Below, piece after piece: positions 1-5,508 of a stretch of DNA of 5,508 nt. Both the position numbers and the translations under genes were made by a program. The notes under the pieces are model-generated. The model searched no databases, was not told where the DNA came from, and was given only the letters and a program-made list of their open reading frames with translations. Position 1 is the stretch's first letter. Every line of letters begins with the position of its first letter. The DNA comes from an uncultured bacterium (lineage in GTDB: Bacteria; Planctomycetota; Phycisphaerae; Phycisphaerales; SM1A02), in contig CAIWNO010000098.1 of the NCBI GenBank assembly GCA_903914045.1, forward strand, positions 1 to 5,508. The letters run 5' to 3'.

Positions 1-333
1 AAATGTCCTCTGCAAGAGCAACATCCTGCAACTCAGGAGCAGCTTGATCAGTGCGCATCTTTTTTAGTTGAACAACTGCTGGTCATTCGTCCCAAAGTCA
101 TTGTGCCCTTGGGTGGGCCAGCCGCCAAACATCTACTGCGCTCGGGTGAAGGCATTTCCTTGTTGCGTGGTAAATGGGGTGTTTGGACGCCTCCACATGG
201 CTGCCAGGTGTCCCCAATTCCGGTCATGCCAACCTTCCATCCAGCGTATCTTTTGCGCAATTACACGGTGGAAACACGCGCTTTCATGTGGTCTGACCTG
301 AAATTGGCCATGACCAAGTTGTCCGCCACATAA
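1..333 (+). CDS. Uracil-DNA glycosylase, family 4-like (Fe-S), C-terminal part
   Basis: Partial gene: the reading frame is open from base 1 to a TAA at 331-333, giving 110 residues with the start off the left edge. Family-4 uracil-DNA glycosylases remove uracil from DNA to begin base excision repair in the cytoplasm and carry a 4Fe-4S cluster. Visible support: PKVIVPLGGPAA (residues 31-42) is the family's conserved beta-strand and glycine turn. LLRGKW (54-59) precedes the final strand. HPAYLLR (80-86) is the C-terminal active-site motif that contacts the DNA minor groove. Cys2 and Cys18, separated by 15 residues, fit the second pair of cluster cysteines. The tail WSDLKLAMTKL (97-107) also matches the family. 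The segment after Cys2 (CPLQEQ) differs from the usual CRPP..NR, so it is a divergent member. The uracil-pocket motif and first cysteine pair lie outside the window, so family 4 versus a related Fe-S family (such as UdgX-like) cannot be settled here. Confidence 0.85.
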   Translation, partial: KCPLQEQHPATQEQLDQCASFLVEQLLVIRPKVIVPLGGPAAKHLLRSGEGISLLRGKWGVWTPPHGCQVSPIPVMPTFHPAYLLRNYTVETRAFMWSDLKLAMTKLSAT

Positions 334-455
334 ATTTTATTCAAAATCCACATATTTGTGAATCAAATTCGTAACCACGTACGAAATGGGATTCAAGAGC
401 GGTTCTTGCTATTTCAATTTCAGCAGTTGTTGCGCTGATTCACATTGCCCCCACG

Positions 456-498
456 AGGAGCCCGTTACGGTGAATAACTGCGGCGGGCTCTTTTATTT
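456..498 (+). terminator. Rho-independent terminator
   Basis: GAGCCCG (458-464) pairs perfectly with CGGGCTC (484-490), and the stem is followed by TTTTATTT (491-498). The 19-base loop can close further: TTA (465-467) directly extends the stem toward TAA (475-477) if the bases 478-483 bulge out. It lies about 124 bases after the glycosylase stop, so it probably ends that transcript with a long 3' UTR, or it ends an unseen small RNA. Read from the other strand the hairpin lacks a T-run, so it probably works in one direction only. Confidence 0.8.
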
Positions 499-503
499 AC
501 GCA

Positions 504-515
504 TGTGTGTGTGTG
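504..515. repeat. (TG)6 dinucleotide tract
   Basis: Six perfect TG units sit just downstream of the terminator in non-coding sequence. A tract this short could vary in length by slippage, but it is not placed between promoter elements or inside a gene, so no role can be assigned. Confidence 0.6.
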
Positions 516-590
516 ATCTAACAACGCGTAGACGATTTGCGCCGCAATGCCACGACACGATGTAAATGTGGCGTGATGACCAAGTTCAAC

Positions 591-1847
591 TCAACTGGAA
601 AAAGCGATCGCGGCGGAACTGACCAGCGAAATTCCATTTGGATCGCGCACTTGTTGATAGTCAATCAGATCAACATTTTCTGGACGCAAAATAGCTTGCG
701 CCGCCAACATGTTGCCCACGCTGCACCAACGCGTGCGGTTTTGGTCCTTGGCAAAAATCGCTTCGAAACCAGTTGTGTCTTTGTTGCAATACGCGGCCAA
801 GCGCTGGCGATCCATTTGCTCAACCTCACTTGCCGCCGCGTCGGTGATTTGTCCTTGATCGCCAAACTGCGGACCAACATGGCTTAGGTCGCTGCTGGCA
901 ATAAGCAAAGTGCGGCCGCCCATTTCAGTCAGCGCGGTGCGAACCGCTTCCACAAATTGCGCCGTGCTTGCGCGCGCGTCATCATCGGAAACCGGTGGCA
1001 CCAACGGATTTGGAATCAACGCCGCAAGCAGAGGAACATCGCCGTAAAAATGCTGCAACCACGGAATGTGCATTTGCACGGAATGCTCGCCTAAATGGTC
1101 AATTTGATCTGCGTACATGCGTTTTGCGCCAAGCGTCTTTTCAAGAAATGCCAGCATGGCTTTGTCAGCGTTGGCTTTGCCAAGCGGCGTCATGAAACCA
1201 AATTCACTCACCACCACGCCATCGCCAATTCCAAAATGATTTGTTCCCAAAATAATCACGCGGTCCGGCTTCTGATCCTTTTTCAGCGCGCGATACGCCG
1301 CCGCGTAGCCAGGCCAACCGCGTTGATAATCCAAATGCGGCGCGACCAATCCAAGAATGGTCCCTTCAATTTCTGGGTCCTCCATTTCACTGAGCCACGT
1401 GTCCATTTGCTCGACGCATGTTTGCGCATCTTTACCCAATGACGCGGAGCAACTGATGGGGAAATGTCCGTGCGCGGTGATCTTGGCTTTGGCCACGCGC
1501 TCAAGTTCCTCAAAGCGCGGTCCCCAAATCAATCCAACTTCATCCATGCGCGTGACCAAATCTTGCAAGAGATGCATGGGCGCCTGGGTCTTGGCGGCAA
1601 TTTCCTCCAGCGTTTCGCGACCTTGGAATAACAGCACCAGTTGCAGCACTTGCGGCATGACGGCCATTTGTTGCTCAGTCAGCATGGAGGGGTCGCGCAG
1701 CAAGACATATGACTTGCCCTCTTTTTCGAAGCCGGTGGGCTGAAAATTGCGAATTTGCGGGCGATGCAAGTGTTCCGCAAGGGGGGCGGCTGGGGTGGTA
1801 TCGCTGATCGGGTTGCTCATAGGTGTGGAATTGTAACTTGCAATCAT
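591..1847 (-). CDS. amrB: MEMO1 family protein (AmmeMemoRadiSam system protein B) with PqqD-like N-terminal domain
   Basis: 418 residues, probably cytoplasmic. The C-terminal part (about 160-418) is a MEMO domain, related to extradiol dioxygenases and to human MEMO1, which binds iron or copper. Residues matching the human metal site are all present: His171 in APHLDY, His204 in LGTNHFG, His323 in SSDLSHVG and Cys375 in RWCSVGN. EHSVQMHIPWLQ (254-265) is another family signature. Residues about 28-115 form a separate N-terminal domain rich in predicted helices (LTEQQMAVMPQVLQLVLLFQ, then EEIAAKT and LVTRMDEVGLI). It resembles the PqqD-like winged-helix fold seen in some planctomycete MEMO proteins; this match is from memory. 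The bacterial substrate is unknown. The name comes from a frequent link with AMMECR1 and radical SAM genes, neither of which is in this window. The ATG at 1847 has only a weak AGAG upstream. An internal ATG at 1820 (Met10) is a real alternative and would keep both domains. Confidence 0.9.
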   Translation of the reverse strand: MIASYNSTPMSNPISDTTPAAPLAEHLHRPQIRNFQPTGFEKEGKSYVLLRDPSMLTEQQMAVMPQVLQLVLLFQGRETLEEIAAKTQAPMHLLQDLVTRMDEVGLIWGPRFEELERVAKAKITAHGHFPISCSASLGKDAQTCVEQMDTWLSEMEDPEIEGTILGLVAPHLDYQRGWPGYAAAYRALKKDQKPDRVIILGTNHFGIGDGVVVSEFGFMTPLGKANADKAMLAFLEKTLGAKRMYADQIDHLGEHSVQMHIPWLQHFYGDVPLLAALIPNPLVPPVSDDDARASTAQFVEAVRTALTEMGGRTLLIASSDLSHVGPQFGDQGQITDAAASEVEQMDRQRLAAYCNKDTTGFEAIFAKDQNRTRWCSVGNMLAAQAILRPENVDLIDYQQVRDPNGISLVSSAAIAFSS

Positions 1848-1859
1848 GAATCTCTGTGA

Positions 1860-1887
1860 ACAATATTCACTACAGAAGCGTTCGCAA
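1860..1887 (-). promoter_or_regulatory. Possible promoter for the MEMO gene
   Basis: On the minus strand, TTGCGA (1887-1882) lies 16 bases from TATTGT (1865-1860). Each matches four of six sigma70 consensus positions. Transcription would begin near 1853, leaving almost no leader before the ATG at 1847 but about 33 bases before the ATG at 1820. If real, it favours the shorter protein or a nearly leaderless message. Weak prediction. Confidence 0.3.
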
Positions 1888-1909
1888 TCGCCCGATATTT
1901 AGTTAGAAT
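1881..1909 (+). promoter_or_regulatory. Predicted sigma70-type promoter for the DUF1573-ankyrin gene
   Basis: TTCGCA (1881-1886, four of six matches to TTGACA) is separated by 17 bases from TAGAAT (1904-1909, five of six matches to TATAAT). The start of transcription would fall near 1916, giving a 5' leader of about 40 bases before the ATG at 1956. The ATG at 1908 lies inside the -10 element and so would not be in this message. Confidence 0.55.
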
Positions 1910-1941
1910 GAAATGTTCGCCTTTGATTGGGACACAGTCCC

Positions 1942-1945
1942 GGAG
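1942..1945 (+). promoter_or_regulatory. Ribosome binding site supporting the ATG at 1956
   Basis: GGAG ends 10 bases before the ATG at 1956. The spacing is slightly long but usable. No comparable motif precedes the in-frame ATG at 1908. Confidence 0.5.
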
Positions 1946-1955
1946 ATCTCTCACT

Positions 1956-3794
1956 ATGGCTCACACATTTTCCAGTCGTTTCATTTTGTCCTTGACCTTG
2001 TCTGTTGTTGCGACTTTGGTTTCTCCTTGTTTGGCGCGCCAAGACGCGCCCGCGGCCGCTCCTGCGGCACCGTCAGCCAAGACTTCACCGGCAAAGCCTC
2101 TCGGTTCTAGTAGCGGCAAAGATGTGAGTTTGAAAGAAATCCAAGCAGGCAAATCCAACGCCGCTCTTATGGCGCCAAAGCAAATTGGAAAAAATATTGC
2201 TGATGAACAGCCGCCGACACCGTTGAATCCTGCCAATGTTGCGCCTGGCGCGACTCCTCCAGGCGCAACCACAACCGCGCCGCTTGACGCGACACCCGTG
2301 CTTAAAATTGAGCCTGAAGTATTGGACCTTGGCGAAATGATGGTGGACACCGCCAAGACCGCAAAGGTGAAATTGATCAATATTTCCGACAAGCCTGTCA
2401 CTGTCACCAAGGCCGTCACCAGTTGCGGTTGCACAACCGCCGGCGCGCCAAAGGACCCCATTGCTGTTGGCGGCTTTGCCGAAGTTGACATCACTTTGAA
2501 GCCTGGTCCAAAGGCTGGTGTTCCAATTAGCAAGCGCGTGACATTTCAAATTGAAGGCCACACTCCGATGATGTTGACCGTGCAAGGAACTGTGCCTGCG
2601 TTCATCACCATGACGCCCGACATGCTTGAAGCGCCAGCCGACGGCAAGACTTCCGAAGCCGCGATCACCTTCAAATGCCTGGACGGAACGCCGTTTAAAA
2701 TTACAAGTGCTGTTCCGCCAATTGTTCCAGATATCAGTCCAGAAGCCAAAGCTGAGCAAGTTGTGCATGTGGATTGGAAAGCGTGGGATGAAACTGGCCG
2801 AACAATTAAGTTGACATTTTCAACTGATCACCCAAAGGTGCCGTCTCTCTCCGTGTTGATTCGTCGACCCCCCACAAGTGGTAGCGCAAGCGAACCACAT
2901 GCGCCTGGCACAAATCCAACCGACCGCGCGGCAAGCGCGTTGGTTACCGCGGCCCGTGCCGGTGATGTTGAAAAAGTGAAGAAGGAACTTGAAGGCAAGA
3001 TTGATGTGAACGCGCCGGAAAGCGCGGGCGGTCGCAGCGCTTTGCACTGGGCGGCCAAGGAAAATAAAGTCGCAGTGATTCCAATTCTTCTAGCGGCCAA
3101 AGCCGACGTCAACAATCGCGATCGCGCTGGAAAAACTCCGCTGTGCGTGGCCGCTGAAAGCCGCGACCCCAAATGCGTTGAGTCCATGAAGTTGTTGATC
3201 GACGCCAAGTCCGATGTGAACAGCAAGGATCGCTTGGGTGGTTCGCCACTCTTGTGGGCCGCTGGTTTGGGAACACCCGAGGCCGTTGAATTATTGATCG
3301 CCAACGGCGCCGAAGTGAGCATTCAAGATAAGAACGGTCTGACCCCTTTGTTGTGGGCGGCGGGAACAGGCGACCCACGCTCGGTGCAAATCTTGGTTGA
3401 TAAAAAAGCCGACTTGAATGTTGCTGACAATTTAACTGGCGACACCGCTGTCATGCGTGCCGCGCGCAATGGCAAGTTTGACAGTTTGATCATTCTGATC
3501 AAGGCTGGCGCTCCTTTGGAGAGTAAAAATCGCCAAGGCATGACCACATGGTTGGTGGCCGCCAACAGCGGAACAGTGGAGAAGTTGAAGGCGCTCAAAG
3601 AAGCCAAAGCGGATCTCGCCGCCAAAGACACCCGTGGTTGGAACGCCTTGGATTACGCCAAGAATCGCGCCGATCAAAACCGCGCCGATGTGATTAAGTA
3701 CTTGGAAGGCGATTTGGGCATGAAGCCCGCATCCACTGTTCCAACACCAATGGCGCCGCCAGCTTTGGCGCCACCTGTTGCTCCAGGCATGTGA
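1956..3794 (+). CDS. Exported DUF1573 and ankyrin-repeat protein
   Basis: 612 residues from the ATG at 1956. This start is preferred over the in-frame ATG at 1908 because the signal peptide begins here, GGAG lies upstream, and the predicted -10 box covers the earlier ATG. Domains in order: Sec signal peptide (1-27; basic residue, core FILSLTLSVVATLV, likely cleavage after CLA). Next comes an Ala/Pro/Thr-rich linker (about 28-113). A DUF1573 Ig-like domain follows (about 115-213), with LDLGEMMVDTAKTAKVKL and the hallmark SCGCT (156-160). A second beta-rich segment (about 214-304) comes next. About eight ankyrin units then span 326-584, most of them 33 residues with patterns such as ALHWAAKENKVAVIPILLAA and ADVNNRDRAGKTPL. 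A Pro/Ala-rich tail ends the protein. It most likely acts as a binding scaffold outside the cytoplasmic membrane. DUF1573 has no settled function and is often found in secreted proteins of Bacteroidetes and planctomycetes. The ligand is unknown. No transmembrane anchor is seen after the signal peptide. Confidence 0.9.
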   Translation: MAHTFSSRFILSLTLSVVATLVSPCLARQDAPAAAPAAPSAKTSPAKPLGSSSGKDVSLKEIQAGKSNAALMAPKQIGKNIADEQPPTPLNPANVAPGATPPGATTTAPLDATPVLKIEPEVLDLGEMMVDTAKTAKVKLINISDKPVTVTKAVTSCGCTTAGAPKDPIAVGGFAEVDITLKPGPKAGVPISKRVTFQIEGHTPMMLTVQGTVPAFITMTPDMLEAPADGKTSEAAITFKCLDGTPFKITSAVPPIVPDISPEAKAEQVVHVDWKAWDETGRTIKLTFSTDHPKVPSLSVLIRRPPTSGSASEPHAPGTNPTDRAASALVTAARAGDVEKVKKELEGKIDVNAPESAGGRSALHWAAKENKVAVIPILLAAKADVNNRDRAGKTPLCVAAESRDPKCVESMKLLIDAKSDVNSKDRLGGSPLLWAAGLGTPEAVELLIANGAEVSIQDKNGLTPLLWAAGTGDPRSVQILVDKKADLNVADNLTGDTAVMRAARNGKFDSLIILIKAGAPLESKNRQGMTTWLVAANSGTVEKLKALKEAKADLAAKDTRGWNALDYAKNRADQNRADVIKYLEGDLGMKPASTVPTPMAPPALAPPVAPGM

Positions 3795-3823
3795 TGTTCA
3801 TGATTGCTTTTGCATGACACGAC

Positions 3824-3853
3824 AAAGAGTCCCGAACGGTCGGGACTCTTTTT
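3824..3853 (+). terminator. Strong rho-independent terminator after the ankyrin gene
   Basis: AAAGAGTCCCGA (3824-3835) pairs perfectly over 12 bases with TCGGGACTCTTT (3840-3851) around an ACGG loop, and five T residues run from 3849 to 3853. It starts 30 bases after the ankyrin stop and isolates that gene from the peptidase. The reverse direction has only TTT after the stem, so action there would be weaker. Confidence 0.93.
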
Positions 3854-3883
3854 ATGTTCTAGACTTTTCAAACCGTTTCATTC

Positions 3884-3897
3884 TTGTTTAAAAACAA
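3884..3897. repeat. Short palindrome upstream of the peptidase gene
   Basis: TTGTTT and AAACAA form 6-base arms around AA, 7 bases before the Shine-Dalgarno sequence. It could be an operator half-site pair or a small leader hairpin, but an AT-rich palindrome of this size can occur by chance. No clear -35/-10 pair for the peptidase gene could be fixed in 3854-3900. Confidence 0.3.
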
Positions 3898-3904
3898 TTC
3901 CATG

Positions 3905-3910
3905 AAGGAG
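3905..3910 (+). promoter_or_regulatory. Ribosome binding site deciding the peptidase start
   Basis: AAGGAG stands 6 bases before the ATG at 3917, a near-ideal Shine-Dalgarno arrangement. It therefore favours 3917 over the in-frame ATG at 3902, which the motif overlaps, and over the TTG at 3884. Confidence 0.88.
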
Positions 3911-3916
3911 ATTCTG

Positions 3917-5461
3917 ATGACTACCGCAACCGCAAACACGCCAGCCACGCACAACGCTTTGACAACCTTGTTTGCCGCCGTGCAAGACGCCGCCTTGCTT
4001 CACAGCACGGCCAATCTATTGGGATGGGATCAAGAGACCATGATGCCACATGGCGGCGCGGAACTGCGCGGCCGACAACTTTCGCAACTGGCGCGGCTTG
4101 GGCATGAGGCGTTCACAGCGCCAAAGATGGGCGATTTGATTTCCGCCGCTGAAGCCACTGTTGCTTCCATGCCCACCGATTGCGCCGATGCGGTGAACGT
4201 GCGCGAAATTCGACGCGACTACGACAAGGCCACCAAATTGCCGTCGTCGCTTGTGGCGCAAATGGCGCACACGGCCAGCCAAGCGCAACACGCATGGGTT
4301 GAGGCGCGGCGCGACAGCGATTTTAAAAAGTTCCAGCCGTGGCTTGAAAAAAATGTGAAGTTGAACCTGCAAAAAGCGCAGTGCTTGGGCTGGCCCAAGG
4401 GCGGCGAGGCCTGGGACGCGCTTGCGGATTACTACGAACCCGCGTTGACCGCCGCCGAAGTGACCAAGGTGTTCGAGCCACTGCGCGCGCGCCTGCAGAA
4501 ATTACTTGATCGAATTCGTGGCGCATCCAAGCAGCCATCCAATGCATTCAACGAGTTGGCATTGCCAATTGACGCGCAGGAAAAGTTTGTGCGCTACATG
4601 GCCAAGCGCATTGGATTTGATTTCAACTGCGGCCGTCTTGATCGCAGCGCGCATCCATTTTGTGGCGGAAGCCATTGCCGCGATGTGCGCATGACCACGC
4701 GCTACACCGAAACCTGCGTGTTTGACGCGCTTGGTTCCACCATGCACGAGTCCGGCCACGGCATGTATGAGCAGGGGCTTGACTTCGCGCAAGCGGGTTT
4801 GCCCATGGGCAGCGCGGCTGGTTTGTCCGTGCATGAAAGTCAAAGTCGCATGTGGGAAAACCAAGTTGGTCGCAGCATGCATTTCTGGAAATGGGCGCGT
4901 CCGCAACTCAGCGCTTTCTTTGGCGACGCCTGCGACCACTTCACGCTTGAACATTTATATCAAGCGGCCAATGTTGTTGAGCCTGGTTTGATTCGCGTTG
5001 AATCCGACGAGGCCACCTACAACATGCATGTCATGATTCGCTTTCAGTTGGAGCGCGACATGCTCAACGGCAACCTGGCCATCAAGGATTTGCCTGGCGT
5101 GTGGAACAAGATGTACAAGGACTATCTGGGCGTGACGGTGCCAGATGATCGCCGCGGTTGCCTGCAAGACGTGCACTGGAGCATGGGCGCGATTGGCTAT
5201 TTCCCAACCTACACCTTGGGCACGCTCTTGGCGGCGCAGCTGTTTGAGAAGGCCCGCAAGGATGTTCCTGGCCTTGAAGAGGGCTTCAATCGCGGGGAAT
5301 TCGCGCCACTTTTGTCATGGTTGCGCACCAATGTGCACAGTGAAGGCCGCCGCTATCGCCTTGATGAGTTGTGCCGCAAAGTCACTGGCGCGCCGTTGTC
5401 CGCCGACCCCATGATGCGCCATTTGGAGGCCAAGTTATTGCCTTTGTACGGTTTGGAATAA
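3917..5461 (+). CDS. Metallocarboxypeptidase, peptidase family M32 (carboxypeptidase Taq type)
   Basis: 514 residues, about the usual length for M32 enzymes (near 500). These are cytoplasmic zinc- or cobalt-dependent carboxypeptidases that release C-terminal amino acids with broad specificity. Motifs in order: LLGWDQETMMP near the N terminus (about 34-44); HPF (246-248); DVRMTTRY (256-263); the metal-binding HESGH (277-281), whose Glu278 is the catalytic base; HESQSRMWEN (306-315), in which Glu307 lies 30 residues after His277 and fits the third metal ligand; IRVESDEATYNMHVMIRF (359-376); HWSMGAIGYFPTY (420-432); and GRRYRLDEL (477-485). All key residues are present, so an active enzyme is expected. 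No signal peptide or membrane segment is visible. The ATG at 3917 follows an ideal ribosome binding site. The strong terminator upstream suggests a separate promoter, with peptide recycling the likely role. Leucine is often TTG, as in the neighbouring genes. Confidence 0.96.
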   Translation: MTTATANTPATHNALTTLFAAVQDAALLHSTANLLGWDQETMMPHGGAELRGRQLSQLARLGHEAFTAPKMGDLISAAEATVASMPTDCADAVNVREIRRDYDKATKLPSSLVAQMAHTASQAQHAWVEARRDSDFKKFQPWLEKNVKLNLQKAQCLGWPKGGEAWDALADYYEPALTAAEVTKVFEPLRARLQKLLDRIRGASKQPSNAFNELALPIDAQEKFVRYMAKRIGFDFNCGRLDRSAHPFCGGSHCRDVRMTTRYTETCVFDALGSTMHESGHGMYEQGLDFAQAGLPMGSAAGLSVHESQSRMWENQVGRSMHFWKWARPQLSAFFGDACDHFTLEHLYQAANVVEPGLIRVESDEATYNMHVMIRFQLERDMLNGNLAIKDLPGVWNKMYKDYLGVTVPDDRRGCLQDVHWSMGAIGYFPTYTLGTLLAAQLFEKARKDVPGLEEGFNRGEFAPLLSWLRTNVHSEGRRYRLDELCRKVTGAPLSADPMMRHLEAKLLPLYGLE

Positions 5462-5508
5462 ATTTCATTTTGTGCATCGAAATCAAGCGGAGTGCCGTTA
5501 CACTGAGG
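5462..5508. other. Short 3' flank of the peptidase gene
   Basis: Only 47 bases remain after the peptidase stop. I see no T-tailed hairpin or convincing promoter pair. A TACACT resembling a -10 box (5499-5504) has no -35 partner at a proper distance. Confidence 0.5.

Larger units (their letters stand above)
334..590. other. Intergenic region between convergent genes
   Basis: This gap separates the converging glycosylase (+) and MEMO (-) genes. It holds an AT-rich stretch right after the glycosylase stop, an 8-base inverted repeat (TGTGAATC 357-364 with GATTCACA 437-444), a rho-independent terminator at about 456-498 and a (TG)6 tract. I see no convincing small gene; the frame open across 537-887 on the + strand is antisense to the MEMO gene. 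No intrinsic terminator with a T-run is visible for the MEMO transcript entering from the right. Confidence 0.6.

Noticed and set aside
537..887. Plus-strand open frame opposite the end of the MEMO gene
   Set aside because: It has no recognisable domain or ribosome binding site, and the opposite strand encodes a clear conserved family with intact metal-site residues.
1908..1955. Upstream ATG giving 16 extra residues to the ankyrin protein
   Set aside because: It overlaps the predicted -10 box, lacks a ribosome binding site and would put a charged, non-signal segment before the signal peptide.
2013..2036. Possible lipoprotein signal (VSPC) in the ankyrin protein
   Set aside because: A lipobox needs Gly, Ala or Ser just before the cysteine; here it is proline, so ordinary signal peptidase I cleavage after CLA is more likely.
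1961..2768. Long minus-strand open frames opposite the DUF1573 region
   Set aside because: They mirror the Ala/Pro/Gly-rich plus-strand coding sequence and show no domain; the plus frame has a signal peptide and conserved motifs.
3884..3916. TTG or earlier ATG (3902) start for the M32 peptidase
   Set aside because: AAGGAG placed 6 bases before the ATG at 3917 is decisive, and the extra residues match no family feature.
1956..5461. Ankyrin and M32 peptidase genes as one operon
   Set aside because: A 12-base-stem terminator with a T-run lies between them, and the gap from stop to start is over 120 bases.
1..5508. CRISPR array, insertion sequence, tRNA or prophage remnant
   Set aside because: No regularly spaced direct repeats, transposase motifs, terminal inverted repeats or tRNA-like arms were seen on either strand.

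Overview
The window looks like ordinary chromosomal housekeeping and envelope sequence from a moderately GC-rich bacterium. The best guess is a planctomycete, possibly Phycisphaerae-like. Three things suggest this: a MEMO-family protein with a PqqD-like N-terminal domain, a secreted DUF1573 protein with alanine/proline-rich linkers, and the absence of tight operons. This is inference from family knowledge; no rRNA or other taxonomic marker is present. All three long genes favour TTG for leucine, which suggests one genomic background. No mobile element, CRISPR array, tRNA or rRNA was found.

Layout: (1) 1-333 (+) is the C-terminal 110 residues of a family-4-type, Fe-S uracil-DNA glycosylase whose start lies outside the window. 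(2) 334-590 is non-coding and holds a long 3' leader-out, a rho-independent terminator at about 456-498 and a (TG)6 tract. (3) 591-1847 (-) encodes a MEMO1/AmmeMemoRadiSam-B protein with all four expected metal-site residues and an extra N-terminal domain; it converges on the glycosylase gene. (4) 1848-1955 is a compact divergent promoter region. (5) 1956-3794 (+) encodes an exported protein that joins a DUF1573 domain, a second Ig-like segment and about eight ankyrin repeats. A near-perfect terminator at 3824-3853 closes it. (6) 3917-5461 (+) encodes an M32 (carboxypeptidase Taq) metallopeptidase with a clear ribosome binding site. (7) 5462-5508 shows nothing that can be supported.

The genes appear to be independent transcription units. 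Terminators separate the glycosylase from what follows and the ankyrin protein from the peptidase, and the MEMO gene is divergent from the ankyrin gene. I see no evidence that the four products form one pathway. The most distinctive item is the exported DUF1573-ankyrin fusion. The next is the MEMO protein, which stands apart from any AMMECR1 or radical SAM partner within this window. I found no convincing new biological system.
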